Positions 1 through 7,579 of a DNA stretch of 64,000 nucleotides are shown here, in pieces. Source of the stretch: Caldilineae bacterium (GTDB taxonomy: Bacteria; Chloroflexota; Anaerolineae; Epilineales; Epilineaceae). The notes under the pieces are model-generated. The model saw only the letters and a program-made list of their open reading frames with translations. It did not search any database and was not told where the DNA came from. The DNA is taken from assembly GCA_020634625.1 (NCBI GenBank), contig JACKBJ010000001.1, positions 1 to 64,000 of the forward strand, in the 5' to 3' direction. The translations under genes were made by a program, and so were the position numbers. Each line of letters opens with the position of its first letter. The first letter of the stretch is position 1.

Positions 1-52
1 GAACGGCCCACACGAGGCGGAGCTCCTTCCGCTGTCATGGAGGCATCCACGC

Positions 53-1018
53 GTGATCGAGACGCCAACCCAGTCGCTCCGACAGATCCTGGCCCAGGCA
101 CCGAGCCGGACCCAGATCCAGGCGCTAAGCGCGAACCGAGCCCCGTCTCAACCGCTGCCGCAGGCTCCGCTCCCGGCTCGTGCCCAGCTTCAGAAGCCGC
201 GGCTGATCGCATCTGGGATGCTTCGGCTCAAGGCCGAGCTCGAAGCGAGCTGGAGGGCCGGCGATCTCGGTCGCGTGGCGCCCGTCCTGGAGCCGGGTGC
301 GGCGGCGTTCCTCTGCCGAAATCCGGTCGCGCCAGGCGAGCGGGTGCTCGACCTCGGCTGTGGGACCGGCCAGCTGGCGATCCCGATGGCGCGATCCGGT
401 GCCCGGGTCACCGGCATCGATCTCGTCCCCGGACTGGTGCTGCAGGCCCGCCGCCGGGCCGCGGAAGCGGGCCTTGAAGCGCGCTTCGACAAGGGCGACA
501 TCGAGCGGTTGCCCTACGCCGACGCCAGCTTCGATCGCGTGGTGAGCTTCTTCGGCACCATGTTCGCGCCGCGGCCCTGGCTGGCGACGGCCGAGATGCT
601 GCGCGTGCTCCGTCCGGGCGGGAGGATCGTCCTGGCCAGCTGGACGCCCGAGGGCTTCATGGGCCAGATGCTCCAGATCCTGGACCGATTCGTGCCGCCT
701 TCGCCGCACCGGCCTCCGCCCCTGCTCTGGGGACAGGAGGACTGTGTCCAGCAACGGCTGGGTCGGTGGGTCTCCCGACTCGAGACCTCGCGGCATGCCC
801 TGCCGCTGAGCTACCCCCTTGGCGCCCGTCGCGTGGTTCGGCACTACCGTGCCGAACATGGACCGATCGTCCGGGCCTTCGAGCGGCTCGACCCCGCCGG
901 CCAGGCCGGGCTGGCAGCCGAGCTCGAAGCGCTCTGGACCCGGCACAATCGAGCCTCGGGGGATCGGACTTGCGTCGAAGCGGAGCTGCTCGAGGTGGTC
1001 GCGGTGAAGCGCAGCTGA
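53..1018 (+). CDS. Class I SAM-dependent methyltransferase (Methyltransf_11-like)
   Basis: A 321-residue protein with a class I methyltransferase core. Motif I is VLDLGCGTGQ at residues 98-107. An acidic residue that should bind the SAM ribose follows in GIDLV, then DIERLPYAD and the post-motif LRPGGRIVLASW. The C-terminal 120 residues resemble the ubiE/Methyltransf_11 group that acts on small molecules, but the substrate cannot be read. The GTG start at 53 is preceded by GGAGG with about 9 bases spacing. An ATG at 218 would give a protein starting 42 residues before motif I and is a fair alternative, since residues 1-50 are low-complexity Ala/Pro/Gln. It is followed about 100 bases later by the DUF411 gene and may be unrelated to it. 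Confidence 0.8.
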   Translation: MIETPTQSLRQILAQAPSRTQIQALSANRAPSQPLPQAPLPARAQLQKPRLIASGMLRLKAELEASWRAGDLGRVAPVLEPGAAAFLCRNPVAPGERVLDLGCGTGQLAIPMARSGARVTGIDLVPGLVLQARRRAAEAGLEARFDKGDIERLPYADASFDRVVSFFGTMFAPRPWLATAEMLRVLRPGGRIVLASWTPEGFMGQMLQILDRFVPPSPHRPPPLLWGQEDCVQQRLGRWVSRLETSRHALPLSYPLGARRVVRHYRAEHGPIVRAFERLDPAGQAGLAAELEALWTRHNRASGDRTCVEAELLEVVAVKRS

Positions 1019-1121
1019 TCGCGATGCGCCGGGTCGCGTGAAGCCGAACATGGGGCTATGCTATTCGCGGTCGCGGTTGGCGCGACCCGCGTGGAATCGC
1101 AGTCCCTTCGGGAGGCAAGCC

Positions 1122-1622
1122 ATGCACCGACGATACGCTCCGGCCCTCTTGGCCATGACCTTCGCGGCCGCCAGCGGCGGCGCCGGCCAGGCGCCCGCCA
1201 CCGAGCCGGCCGGTGCTGGGCCGGCTGCGGTGGCGCCGGCCGCATCGGCTCAGGTCACCGTCTACAAGTCGCCCACCTGAGGCTGCTGTGGCGGCTGGGT
1301 CGATCAGATGGCTGCCGCCGGCTACACGATCCAGACCGAGGAGGTCCAGGACCCCTCGGTGATCAGCCGGAAGCACCATGTGCCCGACGCGCTGGCGAGC
1401 TGCCACACGGCCATCGTGGATGGCTACATCATTCAAGGGCACGTGCCCATCGACGCGGTCGATCGCCTGCTGGCCGAGCGGCCGGACATCGCCGGCCTGG
1501 CCGTGCCCGGAATGCCGATCGGGTCGCCCGGCATGGAGATCCCGGGCGTCGAGGCCGAACCCTTCGACGTGATCGCCTTCGATGCGCAGGGCAACCAGTC
1601 GGTCTTCGCGAGCTACCCCTAG
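1122..1622 (+). CDS. DUF411 metal-binding protein with in-frame TGA at the conserved Cys: candidate selenoprotein
   Basis: One reading frame runs from ATG 1122 (AGG-rich Shine-Dalgarno GGAGG, 6 bases upstream) to TAG 1620, 166 codons, interrupted only by TGA at 1278-1280 (codon 53). Residues 1-43 look like a signal peptide plus Ala/Pro spacer. From residue 45 it matches the DUF411 family: VTVYKSPT, the TGA, GCCGGWVDQM, then DALASCHTAIVDGY, EGH-type IQGHVP, and AVPGMPIGSPGMEIPG. In DUF411 proteins the motif is normally SPTCGCCGKW, so the TGA stands exactly where the first Cys of CGCC belongs. Family members are thought to be periplasmic metal (often copper) binding proteins. The frame stays fully conserved for 113 codons after the TGA. 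Either it is read as selenocysteine (see hairpin 1281-1320) or it is a fresh nonsense change (TGC to TGA) or sequencing error. TGA terminates many other genes here, so a reassigned code is excluded. Confidence 0.82.
1281..1320 (+). promoter_or_regulatory. Candidate bacterial SECIS hairpin immediately after TGA 1278-1280
   Basis: Directly downstream of the in-frame TGA the RNA can fold into one imperfect stem: G1285-C1318, C1286-G1317, G1288-C1315, U1289-G1314, G1290-U1313, G1291-C1312, C1292-G1310, G1293-U1309, and the closing C1295-G1307, U1296-A1306, G1297-C1305. The apical loop is GGUCGAU (1298-1304). Bacterial SECIS elements need a short stem with a G/GU-bearing loop at a fixed distance; in E. 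coli fdhF the loop GGUC lies 19-22 bases after UGA, here GGUC lies 18-21 bases after it. A competing GC-rich pairing (1290-1295 with 1314-1319) is also possible and may be stronger. Paired by eye, not by energy calculation. Confidence 0.55.
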
Positions 1623-1686
1623 GGCCCTGCCGTGCCCGGCTTCGGGACCCAGGCAAGGCCGGCAGCGGATTCAGGAGGAAGCGGGC

Positions 1687-2289
1687 ATGGATGCCAGGCG
1701 TTGGGATGAGCGCTACGCGGGAGAGGCCTTCGCCTTTGGAGACCAGCCCAACGACTTTCTGGCGGCGCTTGCGCCTCGCATCCCGTCGGGTCCGGTGCTC
1801 TGCCTGGGCGACGGCGAAGGCCGAAACGGCGTGTTCCTGGCCGGGCTGGGGCATGCGGTGACATCGGTCGACCAGTCGCGGGTCGGCCTGGCCAAGGCAG
1901 CCATGCTGGCATCCCGCCACGGGGTCGCGCTGACGACCGTCGTGGCCGACCTCAACGACTTCGACCTGGGTGAGGCGGCCTGGTCGGGCATCGTGTCGAT
2001 CTTCTGCCACATGCCGCCCGACGAGCGCCGGGCGCTGCATGCTCGGGTCCGGCGCGCCTTGCGGCCAGGCGGCGTCTTCCTGCTCGAAGCCTACCGGCCG
2101 GAGCAGATCGTCCTGGGCACCGGAGGCCCGCGACAGCCGGAGCTGCTGATGACCCTGGCCGGACTGAAACGTGAGCTGGCCGGGCTCGACTTCGTGGTGG
2201 CCGAGGCGCCGCGTCGCGAGCTTCGGGAGGGCGCGCATCATCGTGGACCGAGCGCCGTCGTGCAGATCCTGGCCGTCAATCCCGCCTGA
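1687..2289 (+). CDS. Small class I SAM methyltransferase, TehB-like group
   Basis: A 200-residue methyltransferase. The N terminus WDERYAG..FAFGDQPNDFLAA, the SAM loop LCLGDGEGRNGVFLA (residues 38-52), SVDQS, VADLNDFD, SIFCHMPP and LRPGGVFLLEAY are all typical of the group annotated as TehB/thiopurine-like small methyltransferases. Those enzymes methylate small soft nucleophiles such as tellurite, selenite or thiols in TehB itself, but the substrate of this branch is not established. The ATG at 1687 is chosen because AGGAGG sits at 1673-1678. It begins 64 bases after the DUF411 stop with no obvious terminator between, so the two are probably cotranscribed. A hairpin follows at 2333. Confidence 0.82.
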   Translation: MDARRWDERYAGEAFAFGDQPNDFLAALAPRIPSGPVLCLGDGEGRNGVFLAGLGHAVTSVDQSRVGLAKAAMLASRHGVALTTVVADLNDFDLGEAAWSGIVSIFCHMPPDERRALHARVRRALRPGGVFLLEAYRPEQIVLGTGGPRQPELLMTLAGLKRELAGLDFVVAEAPRRELREGAHHRGPSAVVQILAVNPA

Positions 2290-2332
2290 GCCGGAACGGC
2301 CGAGCCGATGCGCGATCGACCTGGACTCGACC

Positions 2333-2358
2333 GCTGGCCAGGTGGTTCCCTGGCCAGC
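2333..2358 (+). terminator. Hairpin after the TehB-like methyltransferase
   Basis: Perfect 10-bp stem GCTGGCCAGG / CCTGGCCAGC with a 6-base loop, 43 bases after the methyltransferase stop. There is no T-run, so it is a probable rather than certain terminator. Bases 2359-2581 hold nothing else I can recognise. Confidence 0.45.
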
Positions 2359-2581
2359 TGGCCGATGCCGGGCCCCATCCCCACGCGCTAGGGTCCAGGC
2401 AGGCGGAGTCTAGTCTCCTCGGGTCGGGTCACGACCGGGCATGCCTGGCCGCGATCCGTTCGAGGCGACGGTCCGGGTTCGGCCTCGGGCGCACGCGATC
2501 ACCCGCTCCGCCGACCTCAGGCGAGCCGCAGACGGCCGCAAGTCGGCCGCGTCGTGCGCCCGCGAGTGTCAGGAGCCAGCC

Positions 2582-4696
2582 ATGTCTCAGCAGGCACCGT
2601 CCCTGCGCGGCCTCGGAGCCGGCGTTGGGCTCAGCGTCGCGCTGTCCGTCTTCCTCGCCGCCGGAGCCAGCGCGGGTCCGCCCGATTCTGGGGACTCGGA
2701 CGGCGGCCTGGCCGAATCCGTCGTCACGTATCAGGGTCGACTGACCGATGCCGAAGGCCGGCCCGTGGTCGGCAGCGCGGACTTGCGCTTCCAGATCTGG
2801 AACGACCCGGTTGCCGGTTCGCAGATCGGCGCCGACATCCTGCGTCCAGGCATCGCCCTGAACGAAGGCGTCTTCTCGGTCGATCTCGACCTGCCGACGG
2901 GCCTGCTCGACGGCCGAGCCCTGTGGTTGCGCGTGCAGACCGAGGGCACCTGGCTGCTGCCGCGACAGGCGATTCGACCGGCGCCCTATGCGCTGGGCCT
3001 GGTGCCGGGCGCGCTGGTCCGCGGCGATCTCGAACATCCGCTGCTGCGGCTCGAGCATGCCGGCGCCGGCATCGGACTGGCCGCGACCAGCGCCGATGGC
3101 ATCGCCATTCGCGCCGCGTCGCCCCTTGGCCTCGGCCTCTATGCCGAGGCGGGCGAGGTGCCGGCCCTGGCGCTGTTGCCGGGCCAGGCGGTGGTGGCCA
3201 TGGGTCACGAAAGCGGGGTCTATGCCTGGGGCGGCGAGGTGGGCGGCCGCTTCGACGGCCGGATCGGCGTCGAGGCCGGCGGGAGCAGCGTCGGCGTCAA
3301 GGGCTCGACCAACTCGAGTGCCGAAGGCGACGCCGGCGTCCTCGGCGAGTCGGTCGATCGTCAGGTCGACGGCCTGCGCGGCATCGGCGCCCATGGCGTG
3401 CACGGCATCGGCTACACCGGAGTCTACGGCGAAGGCGACGTGGGCGTCGAGGGCGAAGGCATCGTCGGCGTCGGCGGCCAGACCGAATCGGGTGCCGGCG
3501 TCGCCGGCAAGGCCGGCTCGGGCATCGGGGTCAAGGGCGAGAGCTTCTCGGGCTACGGTGTCAGCGGGACCAGCCAGTTCGAGCACGGGGTCTACGGCAG
3601 CACCAGCAATGGGTTCTCGGCCGGCGTGGCCGGCCAGGGACCGACCGGAGTCTGGGGCTCGGGTGCCGTGGTCGGCGTCTCCGGGTCGAGCAGCGATGGC
3701 GCCGGCGTCTTGGGCTCGACGACGGGCAACGGCGGCATCGGCGTCTCGGGGACGGCCGCCGGCTACGCCGGGATCGGGGTCAAGGGACACGCCGAGCTCG
3801 GCTTCGGCGTCGAAGGCAGCGGCGAGATCGGCGTCAAGGGCTCTGGCTCGACCGGCGCCGGCGTCAGCGGCTCGGGCCATATCGGCGTCGAGGGCAGCGC
3901 CACCACGCCCACCGGCACCGGCGTTCACGGCAGCGGTTCCCGCGGGGTCTTCGGCTACAGTGGCGCCGACTACGGCGAGGCGCTCAGCGGCACGGGCGCC
4001 GGCTCGCACACCGAGGGCGTGCTGGGCACGGCCTCCGGCTCACAGGGTACGGGTGTCTACGGCATCACCAGCGGCGGCGCCGGATCGATCGGCGTCTGGG
4101 GGCAAAGCAACGGGACCTACGGGCTGTACACCCAGCAGGGTCTCTACGTCGGCGGGCCTTGCGTCGGGTGCTTGACCTCCCTGGCCGCCGTCAACCAAGG
4201 GCCAAGCGCCCTGGAGCCTGGCGATCGGGTGCAGGTCACCGGCCTGGCCGAGGCGCTCGTCGAAGGCGGCCTGCCAAGCCTGAGCGTACGGACGCCGGAT
4301 CGAGAAGCGCCGACCTCAGATGCCGACCTGTTCGGTGTCGTGGTCAGCGCCGCCAGCCTGCAGGACCTGGATGGCCGCGGTGCCATGTCCTCCTCGACGA
4401 CCCCTCGGGGCGCGAGCCTCTTGGTGACGCGTCCCGGCGGCTGCGCGCCGGGCGAGCCCCTGCTGGTCGCGCTGGACGGACTGGTCCGGGTCCGGGTCGC
4501 GGTCGGGACGCCGGCGCTCGCGGTCGGTGCCTGGCTGGTGGCCGACTCGCGGCAGCCGGAGCGGGTCACGCTTCGGACGGCGCGATCGGCCGGCTCCCAG
4601 CTTCCCGCATTCGATTCCGAGCCGGGCTTTGCCCGCGCGCTGGAGCCGCTTGCCGCCGGCGGCGGTCTGGTATGGGCCCGGCTGGTGACCCGCTAG
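2582..4696 (+). CDS. Secreted Gly-rich repeat protein with bacterial GRLTD N-terminal module
   Basis: A 704-residue exported protein. Residues 1-32 form a signal peptide ending ASAG. Residues 45-135 carry the module VTYQGRLTDAEGRPV..ADLRFQIW and RPAPYALG, found at the start of many large secreted bacterial proteins. From about residue 220 to 520 there are some twenty short repeats of the form GVxGxG (GVKG, GVYG, GVEG, GVSG, GVWG), reminiscent of hexapeptide beta-roll or beta-helix solenoids. A CVGC pair follows at about residue 525, then a compact C-terminal domain of about 180 residues. ATG 2582 has AGGAG at 2571-2575. The next gene starts 11 bases later and is probably cotranscribed. Function unknown; a surface or fibre role is inference. 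Confidence 0.8.
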   Translation: MSQQAPSLRGLGAGVGLSVALSVFLAAGASAGPPDSGDSDGGLAESVVTYQGRLTDAEGRPVVGSADLRFQIWNDPVAGSQIGADILRPGIALNEGVFSVDLDLPTGLLDGRALWLRVQTEGTWLLPRQAIRPAPYALGLVPGALVRGDLEHPLLRLEHAGAGIGLAATSADGIAIRAASPLGLGLYAEAGEVPALALLPGQAVVAMGHESGVYAWGGEVGGRFDGRIGVEAGGSSVGVKGSTNSSAEGDAGVLGESVDRQVDGLRGIGAHGVHGIGYTGVYGEGDVGVEGEGIVGVGGQTESGAGVAGKAGSGIGVKGESFSGYGVSGTSQFEHGVYGSTSNGFSAGVAGQGPTGVWGSGAVVGVSGSSSDGAGVLGSTTGNGGIGVSGTAAGYAGIGVKGHAELGFGVEGSGEIGVKGSGSTGAGVSGSGHIGVEGSATTPTGTGVHGSGSRGVFGYSGADYGEALSGTGAGSHTEGVLGTASGSQGTGVYGITSGGAGSIGVWGQSNGTYGLYTQQGLYVGGPCVGCLTSLAAVNQGPSALEPGDRVQVTGLAEALVEGGLPSLSVRTPDREAPTSDADLFGVVVSAASLQDLDGRGAMSSSTTPRGASLLVTRPGGCAPGEPLLVALDGLVRVRVAVGTPALAVGAWLVADSRQPERVTLRTARSAGSQLPAFDSEPGFARALEPLAAGGGLVWARLVTR

Positions 4697-4707
4697 GGGG
4701 TGCAGCG

Positions 4708-5133
4708 ATGCCACGGCCCGATCCGCGTAGCGTGATCCTCGCCCTGCTATGGCTGGCCGGCGCCACGACCCTCGCCGCGGCGCAGGCGGCACCGCGCTTG
4801 AGCTGGTGGGTGGTGGCCGGCGGCGGCGGCAACGCCGAATCGTCGGGCCTGCGCCTCGACGCCAGCCTGGGCCAGTCCCTCGCCGGCTCGGCAAGCGGCG
4901 ACGCCCTGCGGCTCGATGCCGGCTTCTGGCCCGGACCGATGCCGATACCCTCCACGACGCCAGGTGCCAGGCCCAGCGCGACGGCCGCTGTCGCTCCCAC
5001 CGCCACCGCCACCCTGAGTCCTACCGCTGCCGAGCCAACCGGCACGCGCGGGACCCCCATCGCGCCGAGCCAGACGCCCGAGCCGACGCCGACGCCCGAG
5101 CCAGCTGCTTTCCTGCCACGCCTGCTCCGCTAG
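4708..5133 (+). CDS. Small exported protein with Pro/Thr linker and LPxLLR tail
   Basis: A 141-residue protein: signal peptide (residues 1-26, ending AAAQA), a short conserved block SWWVVAGGG..GLRLDASLGQS..GDALRLDAGFW (residues 31-73), then a Pro/Thr/Ala-rich linker ending in FLPRLLR. The LGQ..AGFW block is seen in many small exported Chloroflexota proteins; no activity is known to me. ATG 4708 lies 7 bases after a G-rich AGGGGG run. Its tail matches the terminal motif of the proteins at 7564 and 49441. It starts 11 bases after the repeat protein and is likely translated from the same message. Confidence 0.72.
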   Translation: MPRPDPRSVILALLWLAGATTLAAAQAAPRLSWWVVAGGGGNAESSGLRLDASLGQSLAGSASGDALRLDAGFWPGPMPIPSTTPGARPSATAAVAPTATATLSPTAAEPTGTRGTPIAPSQTPEPTPTPEPAAFLPRLLR

Positions 5134-5186
5134 CGTCCGCCCGGCAGGGGCGAGCGCCCCGCATCGGCCGCCGGTCCTAGGTCGCT

Positions 5187-5236
5187 TCCGACCGGCCAAT
5201 TGGCTTTCCGACCGGCTAACCGGCCCTCCGACCGGC
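5187..5236 (+). repeat. Three 20-bp-phased direct repeats at the trk promoter
   Basis: The 10-mer TCCGACCGGC occurs at 5187, 5207 and 5227, exactly 20 bases apart, with partly conserved flanks (for example ..CCAATTGGC and ..CTAACCGGC). The third copy falls between the -35 and -10 regions of the trkA promoter. About two helical turns per unit puts the copies on the same DNA face, as expected for a regulator binding site. Confidence 0.7.
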
Positions 5237-5245
5237 TGCTACAAT
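5237..5245 (+). promoter_or_regulatory. Extended -10 promoter (TGC-TACAAT) of the trk operon
   Basis: TGC followed by TACAAT at 5240-5245. No good -35 box lies 17 bases upstream; that place is taken by the 20-bp repeats. The trkA ATG at 5289 is about 37 bases beyond the expected start point. Confidence 0.6.
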
Positions 5246-5288
5246 CCGATGCCCTCTCGCCCTCGGCACCTGGGATCGGAGCCCGGTC

Positions 5289-5966
5289 ATGTTCATCCTC
5301 ATCGTCAACCAAGAACCGCTGGGCCGGGCGCTGGCCGGTGAGCTGGTCGCACGCGGTCACGAGGTCAGCTACCTCGACGACAACGAAGAGTACTGCCGCC
5401 AGGTCTCGATCGAGCTGGGCTGCCTGGTGACCCTGGGCGAGACCACCAACATCAACATGTTGCGCGAGGCCGGCATCGAGCGCGCCGACGTGGTGGTGGC
5501 GCTGCAGGAGAAGGACATCAAGAACATCATGGTGGGCATCTTCGCGAGGCAGTTCCGCGTCCCCACCATCCTGTCGCGTATTCGGCAGGAGCACTACCGG
5601 CACGCCTACGAGCTGGCCGGCATCCAGAGCCTGTTCAGCGCCTTCGAGTTCCTGCTCAACAACATCCTGATCGCCATCGAGGAGCCCAGCGTCAAGCGGG
5701 TGATGCGGCTTGGCGACGGGCGGATCGAGATCGCCTCGATCGCGGTGACCCTGGGCTCGCCCCAGGCCGGACGGTCGCTCGACACGCTCTGGCAGCGACC
5801 CGCCTTCCCGAAGGGCGCGTTGATCCTGGGCCTGCTGACCGCCAAGGGCCAAGCCTTCGTCTTGCCCGGCGAGCGCCCGGAGCTGCAGGCCGGCGACGAG
5901 ATCCTGATGATCGGAACGCCGGACGACGTCCATCGCGTCTCGACGCTGGTCAGCCGGCAGCGTTGA
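5289..5966 (+). CDS. trkA: Trk/Ktr potassium uptake regulatory subunit with altered nucleotide loop
   Basis: A 225-residue cytoplasmic RCK protein, TrkA-N followed by TrkA-C. The N-terminal Rossmann half shows the beta-alpha-beta pattern and the acidic second strand (SYLDDNE), then GETTNINMLREAGIERADVVVAL and ILSRIRQEHY. The C-terminal half (about 140-225) has the RCK_C pattern ending in DEILMIGTPDDVHRV. RCK proteins bind NAD(H) or ATP and gate the partner channel. Oddly, the glycine loop usually written GxGxxG reads VNQEPLG here, so the bound ligand may differ or be lost. The trkH-type gene follows after 3 bases. Confidence 0.85.
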   Translation: MFILIVNQEPLGRALAGELVARGHEVSYLDDNEEYCRQVSIELGCLVTLGETTNINMLREAGIERADVVVALQEKDIKNIMVGIFARQFRVPTILSRIRQEHYRHAYELAGIQSLFSAFEFLLNNILIAIEEPSVKRVMRLGDGRIEIASIAVTLGSPQAGRSLDTLWQRPAFPKGALILGLLTAKGQAFVLPGERPELQAGDEILMIGTPDDVHRVSTLVSRQR

Positions 5967-5969
5967 CGG

Positions 5970-7535
5970 ATGGCAGGTCGACCGCGACGGCCTCACGTAT
6001 CCGGGGCTGAAGGCGCCCTCTCGTCCGGTCGCGCGCGCCGCTCACTGTGGCGCCAGCGCGTCGGCCTGGTGCTGCGTTTCCAGGCGCCGGTCCTGGCCGC
6101 GATCGGCGCGGCGATGCTCCTGCCGGTGCTGCAGGCCAGCTGGGACGCCCGCGGACTGCCGCCTTGGAACGAGGCGCGGGGCTTCGTGCTGCCGGCGCTG
6201 CTCTCGGCCGGGCTGGCACTGGTGCTGGCCCTCAAGCTGCCCCCGCCACCCGGTCGACTGACGCCGACGGAGGCCTTCCTGGTCACTTCCGGCGCCTGGC
6301 TCGGCGCCGCGCTCCTGGCCGCGCTGCCGTTCATGGTGGACATCGACATGGCCTTCGTCGACGCCCTGCACGAGAGCGTCAGCGGTCTGACGACCGCGGG
6401 GACGACCCTGCTCACCGGGCTGGACACGCTGCCGCGATCGATCCTGCTCTGGCGCAGCCTGACCCAGTGGCTGGGCGGGATGGGCATCCTCTTGATCGTG
6501 CTGCTGGTGGGTCGCGCCCAAGGCAACCACGCCTATGCCCTGCTGAGCGCCGAGGGCGTCAAGGTCGACTCCGGGCGGCTCTCGCTCAACTTCAAGCAAG
6601 CGGCGCTGCGGTTCATCCAGATCTACCTGGGACTGACCCTGGCGCAGGTGCTGATCACCTGGCTGTTGGGCATGCCCCTCTACGATGCCGTCTCCCACGC
6701 GATGACGACGGTGTCGACCGGCGGGTACTCGCCGCACGACGAGAGCATCGCCTTCTACCGCAACCGACCGTCGACCTATCCGCACTACCTGGCCATGGAA
6801 TGGGTCATCATCGCCTTCATGCTGGCCGGTGGCATCAACTTCTACGTGCTGTATCGGCTGGCGCGAGGTCAGGCGGCAGCGCTGTGGGACGGGCTGGAGA
6901 TGCGTCTGCTGTGGCTGGTGGTCGGTGGCGCGAGCCTGGTGGTCGGCATCGATGCCTGGCTCCAGGGCGACGGCTCGCTAGCCGATTGGCTCCAGCGCGC
7001 GGTCTTCGAAGTGGTCTCGATGGTGTCCACCACCGGCTACGAGACGACGGCCACCGGCAGCTTCCCGCACCTCTCGAAGGTGGTCTTCCTGAGCCTGATG
7101 GTCGTCGGCGGTTGCGCCGGATCGACCGCCGGCGGCATCAAGCTGATCCGACTGGGCATTCTCGCCAAGCTGATGGGGCACGAAGCCCGACAGCTGCGCG
7201 CCACGCCACACCGTCTCAGCGTGCCGACCGCCGATGGGCGGCCGATCGAGGACGCGGCCTTCCGCCAGGCGGTCTTCATGCTGATGCTCTGGCTGGCCTA
7301 CCTGCTGTTGGGCGGGCTGGTGATCACCGAGCTGGCACCGGACCTGGGCCTCGACGAGGCCTTCTCGACCGTCTTCACCGCGATCGGGGTCTTTGGCCCG
7401 AGCTTCGCGCCGGTGGCCCGTGTGATCGCGCTGCCGGTCCTGGCCAAGGCGATATTCATCCTGGGCATGCTCGCCGGACGGCTCGAGATCCTGCCGCTGC
7501 TGGTCTTCCTCAACCCGCGTGCGTGGACCCGCTGA
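5970..7535 (+). CDS. trkH: TrkH/KtrB-family potassium transporter
   Basis: A 521-residue polytopic membrane protein of the TrkH/KtrB family, the ion-conducting subunit of a potassium uptake system. Four pore-loop segments are visible: SGLTTAGTTLL (about residue 134), MTTVSTGGYSP (about 247), VSMVSTTGYETT (about 351) and FTAIGVFGPS (about 468), each giving one quarter of the selectivity filter. The glycine of the filter is kept in all four in some form (AGT, GGY, TGY, GVF). The N terminus before the first helix is Arg-rich. ATG 5970 is 3 bases after trkA, so the two are coupled. A second, unrelated copy of such a system lies at 59.3-61.5 kb. Confidence 0.88.
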   Translation: MAGRPRRPHVSGAEGALSSGRARRSLWRQRVGLVLRFQAPVLAAIGAAMLLPVLQASWDARGLPPWNEARGFVLPALLSAGLALVLALKLPPPPGRLTPTEAFLVTSGAWLGAALLAALPFMVDIDMAFVDALHESVSGLTTAGTTLLTGLDTLPRSILLWRSLTQWLGGMGILLIVLLVGRAQGNHAYALLSAEGVKVDSGRLSLNFKQAALRFIQIYLGLTLAQVLITWLLGMPLYDAVSHAMTTVSTGGYSPHDESIAFYRNRPSTYPHYLAMEWVIIAFMLAGGINFYVLYRLARGQAAALWDGLEMRLLWLVVGGASLVVGIDAWLQGDGSLADWLQRAVFEVVSMVSTTGYETTATGSFPHLSKVVFLSLMVVGGCAGSTAGGIKLIRLGILAKLMGHEARQLRATPHRLSVPTADGRPIEDAAFRQAVFMLMLWLAYLLLGGLVITELAPDLGLDEAFSTVFTAIGVFGPSFAPVARVIALPVLAKAIFILGMLAGRLEILPLLVFLNPRAWTR

Positions 7536-7551
7536 TGGCATGGACGCGCGC

Positions 7552-7579
7552 GTGGATCGATCGCTAGCGCCCGATCCAC
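7552..7579. terminator. Hairpin between convergent trkH and the 752-residue exported protein
   Basis: Stem GTGGATCG / CGATCCAC, 8 bp, 12-base loop, between the end of trkH and across the stop codon of the convergent gene. It could terminate both transcripts. No clear T-run on either side. Confidence 0.35.

Noticed and set aside
1278..1280. TGA read as a sense codon through a reassigned genetic code
   Set aside because: TGA ends many clear genes in this window (for example sdhC, yraN and thiN), so it is a normal stop here.
3250..3960. Regular repeats suggesting a CRISPR array
   Set aside because: They are in-frame codons of the GVxGxG protein repeat with no conserved repeat/spacer structure.
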